Source of the DNA: Salinisphaera sp. Q1T1-3
Lineage (GTDB): Bacteria > Pseudomonadota > Gammaproteobacteria > Nevskiales > Salinisphaeraceae
DNA: 64,000 bases
Direction of reading: 5' to 3'
Assembly (NCBI RefSeq): GCF_003602005.1
Contig: NZ_QZWD01000007.1
Location: 1 to 64,000, forward strand
The notes beneath the pieces are model-generated. The model was not told the origin of the DNA. It was given only the letters and a program-made list of their open reading frames with translations, and made no database searches. This document shows, one piece after another, positions 7,772-16,645 of the stretch (position 1 is the stretch's first letter; every line of letters starts with the position of its first letter). The position numbers and the translations under genes were made by a program.

Positions 7772-8686
7772 ATGGACCGACTCGATGTCATGCGGTTGTT
7801 CGTGCGTATCGCTGAACGACGCAGTTTCACTGCCGCCGCCAGTGACCTCGGCCTGTCGCGCTCGGCGGCTTCCGAGGCGATTGCTGCACTGGAGGCCCGT
7901 CTGGACGTGCGATTGCTGCAACGTACGACGCGCCACGTGGCGCCGACCGAGGAAGGCAAGGTCTATCACGCGCGCTGCAGCGACATTCTCGCGGCCATCG
8001 AGGACGCCGAGGACACGGTCTCCGATACCGAGCCGCGTGGCCGCTTGACGGTGGATTTGCACGGCACCATGGCGCGCCATTTTCTGTTGCCGCATCTGCC
8101 CGCGTTCATGCAGCGCTATCCCGGGTTGTCGTTGCATATCGGCGAGGGCGATCGGCTGGTCGATCTGGTGCGCGAAGGCGTGGACTGTGTCGTGCGCGCG
8201 GGTACGCCGCAGGACAGCGACATGATCGTGCGTCGCGTGGCGGCATTGCCGGAGGCAGTGGCGGCAAGCCCTTCTTATCTACGGCAATACGGCCATCCTG
8301 AAAGCCCCGCTGATCTGGGCGGCCATGTGTTGATCGGTTTCGTCTCGTCGGCGACTGGCGATGTCATGCCGCTGGGGCTTCGCGATCGCGGTCGACGGAT
8401 CCAGACCACGCCGGCCTCGCGAATCACGGTGGCCCAGGCCGACACCGCGGCCGAGCTCGCTCGGCTGGGGTTCGGCCTGATCCAGGCGCCGCGTTATCGC
8501 TTGGCCGAGGATTTCGCCTCGGGTCGGTTGATCGAACTGCTGGTCGACTACGCGCCGAATCCGACGCCGATCTCGGTGCTGTATCCGGAGCGTCGACAAC
8601 TGTCGCCGCGTGTCCGCGTGTTCGTTGATTGGGTGCAAGACTGTTTCGCGCACGCCGACGGCGACCCGAATATCCGGGGCCGCTGA
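7772..8686 (+). CDS. LysR-family transcriptional regulator
   Basis: This 304-residue protein starts MDRLDVMRLFVRIAERRSF with the standard LysR winged helix-turn-helix (SFTAAASDLGLSRSAASEAI, about residues 18-37), followed by the linker and a periplasmic-binding-type effector domain from about residue 90 (GRLTVDLHGTMARHFLLP). It matches the subgroup of AaeR/DsdC-like regulators found beside oxidoreductases. It probably controls the divergent SDR gene, an inference from position and from the dyads in between. Confidence 0.93.
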   Translation: MDRLDVMRLFVRIAERRSFTAAASDLGLSRSAASEAIAALEARLDVRLLQRTTRHVAPTEEGKVYHARCSDILAAIEDAEDTVSDTEPRGRLTVDLHGTMARHFLLPHLPAFMQRYPGLSLHIGEGDRLVDLVREGVDCVVRAGTPQDSDMIVRRVAALPEAVAASPSYLRQYGHPESPADLGGHVLIGFVSSATGDVMPLGLRDRGRRIQTTPASRITVAQADTAAELARLGFGLIQAPRYRLAEDFASGRLIELLVDYAPNPTPISVLYPERRQLSPRVRVFVDWVQDCFAHADGDPNIRGR

Positions 8687-9081
8687 TGACCTCGTGAACC
8701 GCAGGGTTCCTCGCCGGGCAGCCGCCGGCCCGGTATGGATCGGCTGTTCAGAGGGGCCGCGACGGTCGGTGACGCGTGGCCGTCATGTTTCCAGCGCATG
8801 GTACGGGACGCCAACGACGAAGAGCGGGCAGGCGCCGCCAGAACTCTGGGGACGCTGAGTTTCCACAGGGTGCGCGTGTTGCACGACCGTCGAGAAGACC
8901 ATTCGTCGCCGTCTCGCAATGGCGCTGCCGTTCTGCGAGACCGGGGTGATGTGCGCACCTCGAGCAGCCATCTCGGTCGAGGCTGGGTTGGCCAGGTCCG
9001 ACCGGCATGATGCTGTTCGCCATGGGCGCCGACGGTCTCGGACGGCTGTCTCCATTCGCGGGGACTTGTTTCACCTGCCCC
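8687..9081. other. Intergenic region, no gene recognised
   Basis: The GC-rich stretch after the LysR gene has overlapping open frames on both strands without ribosome sites or recognisable domains. It may be decayed coding sequence. Confidence 0.35.
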
Positions 9082-9306
9082 CTAAATATCCGGGCGCGCC
9101 GGCCGATAGCGCTTTAAGGCATGCCGATGCGCTTTCAATGTGTCGTTCTGGCCTTGGTGAATGATGCGCCAAGCCATTTTTTCATCGGAAACCGCTTTTT
9201 TCGACAATGACTTGCGCGGTTTTTGGCGCCGGATATTTGGGTCTGCATCCGGTGCGAGACCGAACGAATCGTCGATCGGCTCTAACGGCAGTTTGATCCG
9301 GGTCAT
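9082..9306 (-). CDS. Possible small basic protein, 74 residues
   Basis: The frame starts with ATG at 9306 and encodes a lysine- and arginine-rich, mostly hydrophilic protein (MTRIKLPLEPIDDSFGLAP at the start, RHALKRYRPARPDI at the end). Codon choice is mixed, and no good Shine-Dalgarno sequence precedes it. It is divergent from the PAS-GGDEF-EAL gene with only 12 bases between the two starts. No family is recognised, and it may be spurious. Confidence 0.3.
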   Translation of the reverse strand: MTRIKLPLEPIDDSFGLAPDADPNIRRQKPRKSLSKKAVSDEKMAWRIIHQGQNDTLKAHRHALKRYRPARPDI

Positions 9307-9318
9307 CGAGATAATTTT

Positions 9319-11652
9319 ATGACCAATATTACAAATCCGCCGGACGAGATAGCGAGAGACGTCGTTCGCGGTTTGCAGGTGCGTTTCCTCGAACGAAATT
9401 TTCTCACCACGATCCCGACCACTTTGTTGGGGATGGTGATCACCTGCCTGCTGTTCTGGGCAGAGTGTGGTTCGGTTCTGCTGTGGTGGGTCGCGATCAG
9501 TGCGCCGATCGCGCTACAGCGTTTTTATTTCGCCTACCGAGCGGCCTTCGCGCAGGCTGTGCCTTGCAACGCCAATGCGGTATGGCGGCATCCGATTCTT
9601 GACGTCCTGCTGTGGCTCAGCGTGTTTCTGCCGCCGGTCGCGATCGCGTTCACATACGGCGGGGCGGTGTCGACATACATGGTGATTGTGGCGTCGAGCG
9701 TCATGTGGGCCGGGGTTTTCGCTTATATCGCGACCTTCTGGTTGGCCGCAGTGTTCATCGTCACGAATATTGTCTGTTGGCTTCTGGTGCCGACCGTTGT
9801 CGGCTGGTCGGTCATCGATTATCGGCCGATCACTCTGCTCGTGTTCATGGCGTTGGCGGCGTTACTGATCGCCCGGCGACTCTCGCTGTGGCTGGAGAAA
9901 AGTCTGCAGCGCAAGATCCAGCTCGAGCAGCAGACCGATGAGCTGAGCCAGCGCGCCGACACCATCGCGTTGCTCCTGCACGAGTATCAGGACGAATCGA
10001 GCGATTGGCTCTGGAAAGTCGATGCCGACAATCGGCTGCTTGATGTCTCCGAGCGATTTGCGCGTGCGTTCGACAGATCGGTGGAGCAGCTCGAGGGCGT
10101 ACCGATCGCCAGGGTGCTCACGGCGGCCGACGTGGGCGGCAACGGCGAGGCATGCCGGCTGCTGGCCACGCGTCTGGGCGATCGACAGTCGTTTCGCGAT
10201 CTGATCGTGCCCGGCATGGCCGGCGATGAACGACGCTGGTGGTCGATTTCCGGTCGCCCGGTCCATGATCGGAATGACGGCGCCGGCGTCTTTCGGGGTG
10301 TCATGGCCGATGTGACGGCCGAGCAGTTGGCCAGGGAGGCGGTCTACAACCTGGCCCATCACGATGCGTTGACTGGACTGCCCAATCGGCTGACGTTCTT
10401 CAATCGGCTGGCGTCGATGCTCGAGCGAAAGAATGCGCCGCAGGTCGCGGTCATCACGCTCGATCTGGACGGCTTCAAGCTTGCCAACGACAAATACGGC
10501 CATCCGGTCGGGGATGCCATATTGAAGGGGGTGGCCGATCGTCTGCGCGAGGTCGCCTCGGATATCGGGCTCGTCGCCCGTATCGGCGGCGATGAGTTCG
10601 TGATCAAGACGCTGCTGGCGGATCGCGCGGCGCTCGGAACCCTGTGTGACGATCTGATCAATGCGTTGTCGTGCCCGTACGAGATCAAGGACCTGTTGAT
10701 CCGAATCGGTGTGAGTGCGGGGGTGGCGATCTCGCCGGGTGACGGCACAAAAGCCGATACGCTGCTGAAGAATTCCGACGCCGCGCTCTATCGATCGAAA
10801 CAGGCCGGTCGTGGTCAATACCGTTTCTTCGATCACCGGGCCGACCGGCAGACAAAACAACGTGCGGCCATGCTTCAGGATCTGCGCGATGCCATCGCGC
10901 TCGAGGAATTCGTTCTGTATTACCAGCCGTTCATTGCCTCGGATTCCGGCGACGTCACCGGCTACGAAGCGCTGATTCGCTGGCGCCATCCCGAGCGCGG
11001 CATGGTTTCGCCGGCCGACTTCATTCCGCTCGCCGAAGAAAGCGGGCTGATCGTGCCGATCGGCGAATGGGTGCTCGGCCGGGCATGTGCCGATGCCATG
11101 GCATGGCAGGACAATCGCCGGGTTGCGGTCAATATATCGGCGGCCCAGTTCCAGGATCAGAGTCTGCCCGACCGAATACAGCGTGCGTTGACCGAATCCG
11201 GCCTGCCACCCGGCTTGCTGGAGATCGAGTTGACCGAGAGTGTGCTGGTCGAGGACATCGACGACGCATTGTCGATGCTGTGTCGCATACGTGCCTTGGG
11301 TGTCAAGATCGCGCTCGACGACTTCGGCACCGGCTATTCGTCCCTGTCCTATCTGCGGACGTTGTCGTTCGACCGCGTCAAGATCGATCGCTCGTTCGTC
11401 AACGACGTGATCACCGAGCCCGGTAGCAGTGTCATCATCCGCGCTGTCGGCGATATCGCCCGCGGCCTCGGCATGACGCTGATCGCCGAGGGGGTCGAAA
11501 CACGCGAGCAGGCCGAGCTGCTTCGGGATAAGGGATGCCAGGAGCTGCAGGGGTTCTTCTATGGCCGTCCGGTCATCAATGCCGAGCGGCTGCTATCGCT
11601 CGATTTGCACCTCGGTGAACTAGCCGGCACCGAAGCCGTCGGCCCGCAATGA
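9319..11652 (+). CDS. Membrane PAS-GGDEF-EAL cyclic-di-GMP protein
   Basis: This 777-residue protein has five or six hydrophobic helices in residues 30-195, a basic and coiled linker (about 195-225), a PAS domain (about 225-345), a GGDEF domain with intact motif in ARIGGDEFVI (about 430) and an EAL domain with EALIRW, NISAAQF, ELTES, LDDFGTGYSSLSYL and KIDRSFV. The catalytic residues of both domains look present, so it could make or degrade cyclic di-GMP; in such tandem proteins one activity usually dominates. No RxxD inhibitory site precedes GGDEF. The input is likely a membrane or PAS signal. Confidence 0.93.
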   Translation: MTNITNPPDEIARDVVRGLQVRFLERNFLTTIPTTLLGMVITCLLFWAECGSVLLWWVAISAPIALQRFYFAYRAAFAQAVPCNANAVWRHPILDVLLWLSVFLPPVAIAFTYGGAVSTYMVIVASSVMWAGVFAYIATFWLAAVFIVTNIVCWLLVPTVVGWSVIDYRPITLLVFMALAALLIARRLSLWLEKSLQRKIQLEQQTDELSQRADTIALLLHEYQDESSDWLWKVDADNRLLDVSERFARAFDRSVEQLEGVPIARVLTAADVGGNGEACRLLATRLGDRQSFRDLIVPGMAGDERRWWSISGRPVHDRNDGAGVFRGVMADVTAEQLAREAVYNLAHHDALTGLPNRLTFFNRLASMLERKNAPQVAVITLDLDGFKLANDKYGHPVGDAILKGVADRLREVASDIGLVARIGGDEFVIKTLLADRAALGTLCDDLINALSCPYEIKDLLIRIGVSAGVAISPGDGTKADTLLKNSDAALYRSKQAGRGQYRFFDHRADRQTKQRAAMLQDLRDAIALEEFVLYYQPFIASDSGDVTGYEALIRWRHPERGMVSPADFIPLAEESGLIVPIGEWVLGRACADAMAWQDNRRVAVNISAAQFQDQSLPDRIQRALTESGLPPGLLEIELTESVLVEDIDDALSMLCRIRALGVKIALDDFGTGYSSLSYLRTLSFDRVKIDRSFVNDVITEPGSSVIIRAVGDIARGLGMTLIAEGVETREQAELLRDKGCQELQGFFYGRPVINAERLLSLDLHLGELAGTEAVGPQ

Positions 11653-11728
11653 ATCGTCGCGAATGCTGGCACGACGGAAATCCAGCGGTCCAGCAGGTTG
11701 GCGCAGAATGACACGCTATGCGTGCTAC

Positions 11729-11785
11729 GCCTCGTCTTGCCGCAAAACAGCGCTTGGCGCGGACTCGAACGAAACCTCAACACGC
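11729..11785 (-). repeat. Partial copy of a dispersed palindromic repeat
   Basis: On the minus strand, GTTGAGGTTTCGTTCGAGTC followed by CGCGCCAAGCGCTGTTTTGC closely matches the left half of the repeat at 51248. Only one arm is present. Fuller copies lie at 50580 and 51248, and a weak one near 37566. Confidence 0.6.
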
Positions 11786-11859
11786 CCTGGGCCGTTCGGC
11801 GTTCGACGAGACATGCGTGTTCCGGCCGAATCGGGTGGACCGGCTGCCTGGCGCGACGG

Positions 11860-12933
11860 TCAGTACAGTGCGGCCATCAGGTTGTCGAGAGTATGGCGCG
11901 GCACGTCACAGGTGATGAAGACCAGGCGGGAGCGACGGTCGTCGTCGGGCCACTCGGGGAGTTCGGTGAGCGGGTGCAGGATGTGCTGCACGCCGTGGAG
12001 CACCGTAGGCGCGGTTTCGTCGGCCAGGTTGAGCAGGCCCTTGATCCGCAGCATGCGCTCGCCCATGACAGACAAGACGAACTCCAGCCAGGTCTGCAGG
12101 CGCACCCGCGCGATCGGTGTGTCGAGGACATAACTGTCGGTCCGGATTCGTGTGTCGTGGGGCGGGGGCGTCTTGTCGACGGCCGAGCCCGTGCGAGGAG
12201 ATGCAGGTGCGGTGTCGATCGGTTCGGCCAGCTTCAGTCCGGTCATCGTCGGCGCGGGCTCGGCGAGCCATCGATCCAGTGCCGCGGCGGTTTCAGCACC
12301 GCTGTGATGATCGAGGCCAAAGACTTCTCCGGCATCGATGTGACCGTCGCGGGCCGCAATACAGCGCGCGCCCGGGTTGAGCGCGGCCAGCCGCTCGTGA
12401 AGCGCTGTGCGGGTGGCGGTGCCGGCCAGATCGTCTTTGGTCAGCAGCAGGCGATCGGCCATGGCAACCTGGCGCTTGGCTTCGAAATGTGCGCTCAGGC
12501 TGGCCTCGCCGTGCACGCTGTCCACGGTCGTCACGACACTATCCAGGCGATAGGTCCGCGCCACACGCGGCTCGCTCATGAGCGTATGCAGAATAGGGGC
12601 TGGATCGGCCAGACCAGTGGTCTCGATGACCACGCGGTCAAAGAATCGTTGTCCACCGCGAGAGAAACGGCCGGGCAGGTCGCGCAGAGTCCGTACCAGG
12701 TCGCCCCGGACCGCGCAGCATAGGCAACCGCTGTCCAGGGTGACCAGCTCGATATCTTCGGTGGCGCTGAATAATTGATGATCCAGCGGGATTTCCCCGA
12801 ATTCGTTGATGATGACCAGCGTGCGGGACATGGCCGGCTGCCGGACAAGCCCGTTGAGCAGGGTGGTCTTGCCACTCCCGAGAAAACCGGTCAGTAGCGT
12901 GATGGGAATCGGTTGATGTGTGGACGCGGACAT
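11860..12933 (-). CDS. COG0523 (CobW/ZigA-type) GTPase, zinc homeostasis
   Basis: The protein has about 357 residues from the start at 12933; an upstream start at 12990 is possible but would overlap the preceding gene. It has the P-loop GFLGSGKTTLLN, the switch region INEFGEIPLDHQL, the metal-binding GCLCC motif (CxCC), the ETTGLADPAP block and the DKDD-like TKDD nucleotide motif. The C-terminal CobW_C domain follows a histidine-bearing stretch (LDHHSG). Members delivering zinc to client enzymes are often controlled by Zur. The operon starts with the 79-residue gene behind a near-consensus Zur box at 13218, so a zinc-starvation role is favoured over cobalamin synthesis. Confidence 0.88.
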   Translation of the reverse strand: MSASTHQPIPITLLTGFLGSGKTTLLNGLVRQPAMSRTLVIINEFGEIPLDHQLFSATEDIELVTLDSGCLCCAVRGDLVRTLRDLPGRFSRGGQRFFDRVVIETTGLADPAPILHTLMSEPRVARTYRLDSVVTTVDSVHGEASLSAHFEAKRQVAMADRLLLTKDDLAGTATRTALHERLAALNPGARCIAARDGHIDAGEVFGLDHHSGAETAAALDRWLAEPAPTMTGLKLAEPIDTAPASPRTGSAVDKTPPPHDTRIRTDSYVLDTPIARVRLQTWLEFVLSVMGERMLRIKGLLNLADETAPTVLHGVQHILHPLTELPEWPDDDRRSRLVFITCDVPRHTLDNLMAALY

Positions 12934-12946
12934 GGGGCCTGGGCCT

Positions 12947-13186
12947 TTAAGCGGGCGCGGGGCAGCAGGCTTGCCGGCGGGCGTGTTCAAACCACGTGAT
13001 CACCGCCTGGTGATGGGTGGGGCCGTAGGTCCGGATAAAGCGCTGGGTGCCGGGATCCGCAGGATTGTTGAGGGCGTCGAGGCGAGCGCCGATAAAGGCC
13101 GGCGTGAGGTCGATGCCGCAATCCACGGTGATGCAGTGGTGCCACTCGGCATAGCACCGCGGGATGATGTCGGCCAGAGTAGACAT
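12947..13186 (-). CDS. Small conserved-looking protein upstream of the zinc GTPase
   Basis: This 79-residue protein (MSTLADIIPRCYAEWHHCIT...) is not assigned to a family. It carries potential metal ligands: C11, HHC at 16-18, C23, HH near 57 and a CC pair near the C-terminus. It ends 13 bases before the preferred start of the COG0523 gene, so the two are almost certainly co-transcribed. The Zur-type operator lies about 30 bases upstream of its start, in the core promoter. A role in zinc limitation is an inference from that context. Confidence 0.7.
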   Translation of the reverse strand: MSTLADIIPRCYAEWHHCITVDCGIDLTPAFIGARLDALNNPADPGTQRFIRTYGPTHHQAVITWFEHARRQACCPAPA

Positions 13187-13217
13187 AGGCGATGAAAGCG
13201 ACCGTCTGTTAAATAAA

Positions 13218-13230
13218 GTTATAACATAAC
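13218..13230. promoter_or_regulatory. Zur box
   Basis: GTTATAACATAAC is a 5-3-5 perfect dyad and differs at only one position from the core of the Escherichia coli Zur operator (GTTATAATATAAC). It sits 32 bases upstream of the 79-residue gene and the zinc GTPase. Zinc-loaded Zur would repress both genes when zinc is sufficient. Confidence 0.75.
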
Positions 13231-13232
13231 AA

Positions 13233-13250
13233 AACGATACATGTATCGTT
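13233..13250. promoter_or_regulatory. Perfect 18-base palindrome beside the Zur box
   Basis: AACGATACATGTATCGTT is perfectly self-complementary and begins two bases after the Zur box. No regulator is recognised. It may be a second operator for the same promoter or for transcription in the opposite direction. Confidence 0.5.
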
Positions 13251-14055
13251 CTCGCGCTTCTCGTGACGTCGAGTGCGGGCCGATGACCGCGCTTATATGA
13301 CGCCCGGCTTTCGTACCCCGAGCCGGCGACGATGCGGCAGCGTCGCCGCTGTGCGGATCATGCGTTCGGTGCCGATGTCCGGTCTTGTGGACAAGCCTGG
13401 TTATCGATCGGGCTGATCGTGAAGGAGTGGGGGGCAGCGCTTTATCCGCTGCGGTGCCGGCGGCGACGGCCGTTATACGCTGTATGCATAGCGGCCGACT
13501 CGCTATCGCGTGACGCTTGACGGCCGGGTCATCGTGACCGGTCCACCTATTTTTGCCGAGCCGGTTGATGGGTTCGGGCAGCCGACGGGGGCACCGGGCG
13601 CCGAACAGATGGTCTCTGCAATACGGGCCCGGATCGCCGATGACGCGACCGCGCGCCTGCCACACGGCCCCGAAAGCGGCGGCGAATACGAGGCGCTGCG
13701 TGTACAGATCGCGGGGGTTGCACGCTGTGTGCCGGGGGAGGGGGAACGAACACGACTGGGTGACACTCGAGCCATCGGCTCGGTGAAAACGGGGCAGGGG
13801 GCAAGCGCTCGGTTCTGTGCTTGATCGGGGGGGGTGACCCCGGATTGGTGTGGTCGCAAATAACCCGGTCCCGCACCGCCAAGGACATGCTCGTTTTCGC
13901 GCTCAGCGCCAGACAAGCACGCAACACGCGTGGCGTGAGTCGATTTCATGTCCGGTGGCCCAGAGCTCGGGTCGCGGGAGCCAGCAGCCATGAATCAATC
14001 ATGGGACAGCGCTTTGTCGGCTGTCGCTGGGACGCGCGGAGCAATCGATGATCAA
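13251..14055. other. Long region without a convincing gene
   Basis: Between the zinc operon and the lipase there is no well-supported gene. The best candidate is 13510-13824 on the plus strand with a GTG start, encoding about 104 residues beginning MTLDGRVIVTGPPIF. An upstream stop at 13489, the lack of a ribosome site and uneven codon use make it look like a decayed fragment. Confidence 0.35.
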
Positions 14056-14105
14056 GCACGCTTTGCGTGCCGACCGATTTTATCGCCGATTTTTTAAAAT
14101 CGGCG
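14056..14105. other. Two adjacent perfect hairpins upstream of the lipase
   Basis: GCACGC-TTT-GCGTGC (14056-14070) is followed by CGCCGATTTT-TT-AAAATCGGCG (14084-14105, 10-bp arms). They lie 130-180 bases before the lipase start in an AT-richer stretch. They may be an operator, a messenger-leader structure or a terminator. Confidence 0.55.
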
Positions 14106-14237
14106 CAAGTTGTCGAATTAAAAGACAAGTGCCTATTGATCCCAGATTCACCTATTGGTCTTAAGACCATTCGCTTGATTCGGGCGCTGTCAGTTCCGGG
14201 CTAGCCTTGATCCGACGAGCGAAACGAGGGGGTCGTC

Positions 14238-15197
14238 ATGAAAAAAACACTGGGGCTTGCCCTGTTATCCATGGGCGCGTTCTGTCTTGCCTCGCCGGCT
14301 GCGGCCGGCCTTTTTCCGTGGTCACAGGGCGAAAAGTCGAGTGGCTATACCGCAACGCAATATCCGATCGTCCTGGTGCACGGGCTTTTCGGATTCGATT
14401 CGGCGGCCGGTATCGACTACTGGTTCGATATCGTCGAGAACCTCCAAAAAGATGGCGCGAATGTTTATGTGACCTCGGTTTCGGCGGCCAACAGCCCGAC
14501 GGTGCGTGGCGAACAGTTGTTGGCCCAGGTCGAAGAGATCACGGCCGAAGCCGGTGTACGCAAAGTCAATCTGATCGGCCATAGCCAGGGCGGTTTCACG
14601 GTGCGTTACGTCGCGTCCGTGCGACCGGATCTCGTGGCATCGATTACGACGGTCGGCACGCCGCACAAGGGTTCGCCGGTCGCTGATGTGGTCGATGGTG
14701 TCACCGCAGCGGTGCCGCCGGTGCGTGACGGTGTGGCCACAGCGGTGGATGCATTCGGTACCGTGATTTCCGTGCTCAGTGGACACCCGTTCAACCCGCA
14801 GAACTCGCTGGGTGCCCTCGATGTCCTGACAACGCAGGGGGCCGCGCGATTCAACCGGACGTATGCGACAGCGGCCCTGCCGGCGGGCTGCGGCAACGGC
14901 GCGGCTGAAGTCAACGGGACACCGTATTACTCCTGGAGCGGCGTGGTCCGTATTCCGACGAATATCGTTGATCCCACGTCGACAGCGCTACTGGCGACGG
15001 GCGCGCTCATCAGCGAGCCGAACGACGGGCTGGTGGGCCGGTGCAGTTCTCATTTCGGTACGGTCATTCGCGACAACTATCGACTGGACCATCTCGATGA
15101 AGTCAACCAGATCCTCGGCCTGACCCCACCGCTGGGCACGGATCCGGTTTCGTTGTTCCGTCAACAGGCGAACCGGCTGAAGAATGCCGGCATCTGA
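14238..15197 (+). CDS. lipA: Secreted triacylglycerol lipase, family I
   Basis: This 319-residue protein has a Sec signal peptide (residues 1-23, cleavage near AAA-G), the oxyanion-hole motif VHGLFGF (48-54), the nucleophile in GHSQGG (S116), and the acid and histidine in EPNDGLVG (D263) and LDHLDEVNQ (H285). C218 and C269 can form the conserved disulfide of Pseudomonas/Burkholderia-type lipases. The dedicated foldase gene overlaps its end by 14 bases. After Sec export and folding in the periplasm such lipases leave the cell by type II secretion. It hydrolyses long-chain acylglycerols. Confidence 0.93.
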   Translation: MKKTLGLALLSMGAFCLASPAAAGLFPWSQGEKSSGYTATQYPIVLVHGLFGFDSAAGIDYWFDIVENLQKDGANVYVTSVSAANSPTVRGEQLLAQVEEITAEAGVRKVNLIGHSQGGFTVRYVASVRPDLVASITTVGTPHKGSPVADVVDGVTAAVPPVRDGVATAVDAFGTVISVLSGHPFNPQNSLGALDVLTTQGAARFNRTYATAALPAGCGNGAAEVNGTPYYSWSGVVRIPTNIVDPTSTALLATGALISEPNDGLVGRCSSHFGTVIRDNYRLDHLDEVNQILGLTPPLGTDPVSLFRQQANRLKNAGI

Positions 15198-16203
15198 GCC
15201 GCGGCGGCGATACGGCATCGTCTTTGGCATGGTGACCGCGGTGTCGAGCCTGGTCGTTGGCAGCTGGGCCTGGTTCGGTGCACCGGCGCCGGCGGGGCCC
15301 GTCGTTGCTGCGAATCAATCTCCAGGGCCGTCGGCATCGTCGGGCGTGACTCAGGCGATGTCCGCCGTCTCCCGCTCGTCGCCTTCGACCGTCATCGAAG
15401 TGTCTTTCAGTGACACATTACCGCCCCAGTTCCAGGGCACGGCCGTCGACGGGGCGATTACCGTGGACGCGAAGGGTGGTCTCGAACCGAGCCGTGCGGT
15501 GCGTCGTCTGTTCGATTATTTCATCAGCGGCGCAGGGGCTTACGACGGTGACGATCAGGCAGCGGCCGTGCGGGAAACGATCGGTCGATATGCGCGATCG
15601 CAGGGTGTGCCCGATCGGGCTCGAGACCAGCTGTTGGCGCTTTATGATCGCTATATGGCGTTGAAACAGCGGGTTGTCGATCACAGCGCTGTGTTGGCAT
15701 ACAGCGATCTCGAAACTCGCCTGAACCGGCTGAGCGAAATACGCCAGGCCGAACTGGGGCCCACGGCCGCGCAGGCTTTCTACGGAGAATCGAACGAGGC
15801 GGTCCGTGATGCGTTGGCGCGTCGCCGCGGCGTGCAGGGCGTCGAAGACGACCCGGTCCTGGCGAAAGCGACGACGCCCGTGCGACTGGCGACCCGCGTA
15901 TCCAAGGCGCGTGCGTCCGGGGCCAGCCCGGCGCGGATACGCGAGATGAGAGCGCAGGCGCTGGGCCCGGACGCAGTGGATCGTCTCGAGGCTCTCGATA
16001 TCAGACGCGCGGCCTGGGCGCAGCATTACGACGCCTACGCCCGAGAGCGGGATGCCATCATCGACAGCGCAATGGCCGAGGGAGATCAAAGCCGGGCGTT
16101 GACAGATCTGCGCGCGCGTCACTTCACGTCCGAACCCGAGCGTCGTCGGGCCGCTGCCCTGGATCGTCTGGCACAAACTCAATCAATTTCGTCGACGCGT
16201 TGA
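15184..16203 (+). CDS. lifO: Lipase chaperone (steric foldase)
   Basis: This 339-residue protein overlaps the lipase gene by 14 bases, implying translational coupling. An N-terminal membrane anchor (residues 10-33) is followed by a Pro/Ala/Ser-rich variable linker and the foldase domain, including RRLFDYFISGAGAYD around residue 100, which matches the RxxFDYxLSAxGE signature essential for lipase activation. The rest is helical and charged, as in the two-mini-domain lipase foldases. It acts in the periplasm, anchored to the inner membrane, on the lipase encoded just upstream. Confidence 0.9.
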   Translation: MPASEPRRRYGIVFGMVTAVSSLVVGSWAWFGAPAPAGPVVAANQSPGPSASSGVTQAMSAVSRSSPSTVIEVSFSDTLPPQFQGTAVDGAITVDAKGGLEPSRAVRRLFDYFISGAGAYDGDDQAAAVRETIGRYARSQGVPDRARDQLLALYDRYMALKQRVVDHSAVLAYSDLETRLNRLSEIRQAELGPTAAQAFYGESNEAVRDALARRRGVQGVEDDPVLAKATTPVRLATRVSKARASGASPARIREMRAQALGPDAVDRLEALDIRRAAWAQHYDAYARERDAIIDSAMAEGDQSRALTDLRARHFTSEPERRRAAALDRLAQTQSISSTR

Positions 16204-16251
16204 GCATGTGAACTGGAAACGGCGGGGTGAGCAGGGCGGTTCATGCACGGA

Positions 16252-16277
16252 CGACCCTGCCAGGCGTGGCAGGGTCG
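16252..16277. terminator. Strong hairpin after the lipase operon
   Basis: CGACCCTGCCA-GGCG-TGGCAGGGTCG has perfect 11-bp arms and lies 49 bases after the foldase stop. No U-run follows, so it may be a processing or stability element or a weak terminator. Confidence 0.5.
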
Positions 16278-16645
16278 GTCACGATGCGTTTGCACATCCG
16301 GTCTCTGGCATCAGCATCGGGTAAAATAGGCCCCGTTCATCGTGGGCTCGTCCCCCGATGGCGCCCTAAAAGATTGGTGAGCGACGGCGTAGGGTCGGAT
16401 GGTCCATCATGCCAGTGCATACGATACAGGCTTTTCGGCGCTCCCGGGTTAAGCGATCAGGTGGTTGAGCTGATATATCGTGCCGGAAATAAAGAACGAA
16501 ATTGTTGTCGCGAAAAGCGGATCAATGTCCAGTTTAAGTCTGCCAACCATGCGGATGCCGTCAATCATCACCCTGTGTTAGGTTAAGGTATTAATTTTAT
16601 AAAAACCTGATATGCCGGGCAGGTATAATTTTATTTTTAAGGTTT
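16278..16645. other. Intergenic region with a drop in GC
   Basis: No gene is recognised in these 368 bases. From about 16560 the sequence becomes AT-rich (TTAATTTTATAAAAACC, TAATTTTATTTTTAAGG) and leads into the sulfotransferase gene. Promoter elements for that gene probably lie here but none is unambiguous. Confidence 0.45.

Noticed and set aside
9862-10989. 375-codon minus-strand open frame opposite the PAS-GGDEF-EAL gene
   Set aside because: The plus-strand gene shows GGDEF and EAL signatures throughout; the antisense frame has none.
13219-13665. 148-codon minus-strand open frame over the Zur box
   Set aside because: It would run through the zinc operon promoter and its product lacks any domain or good codon pattern.
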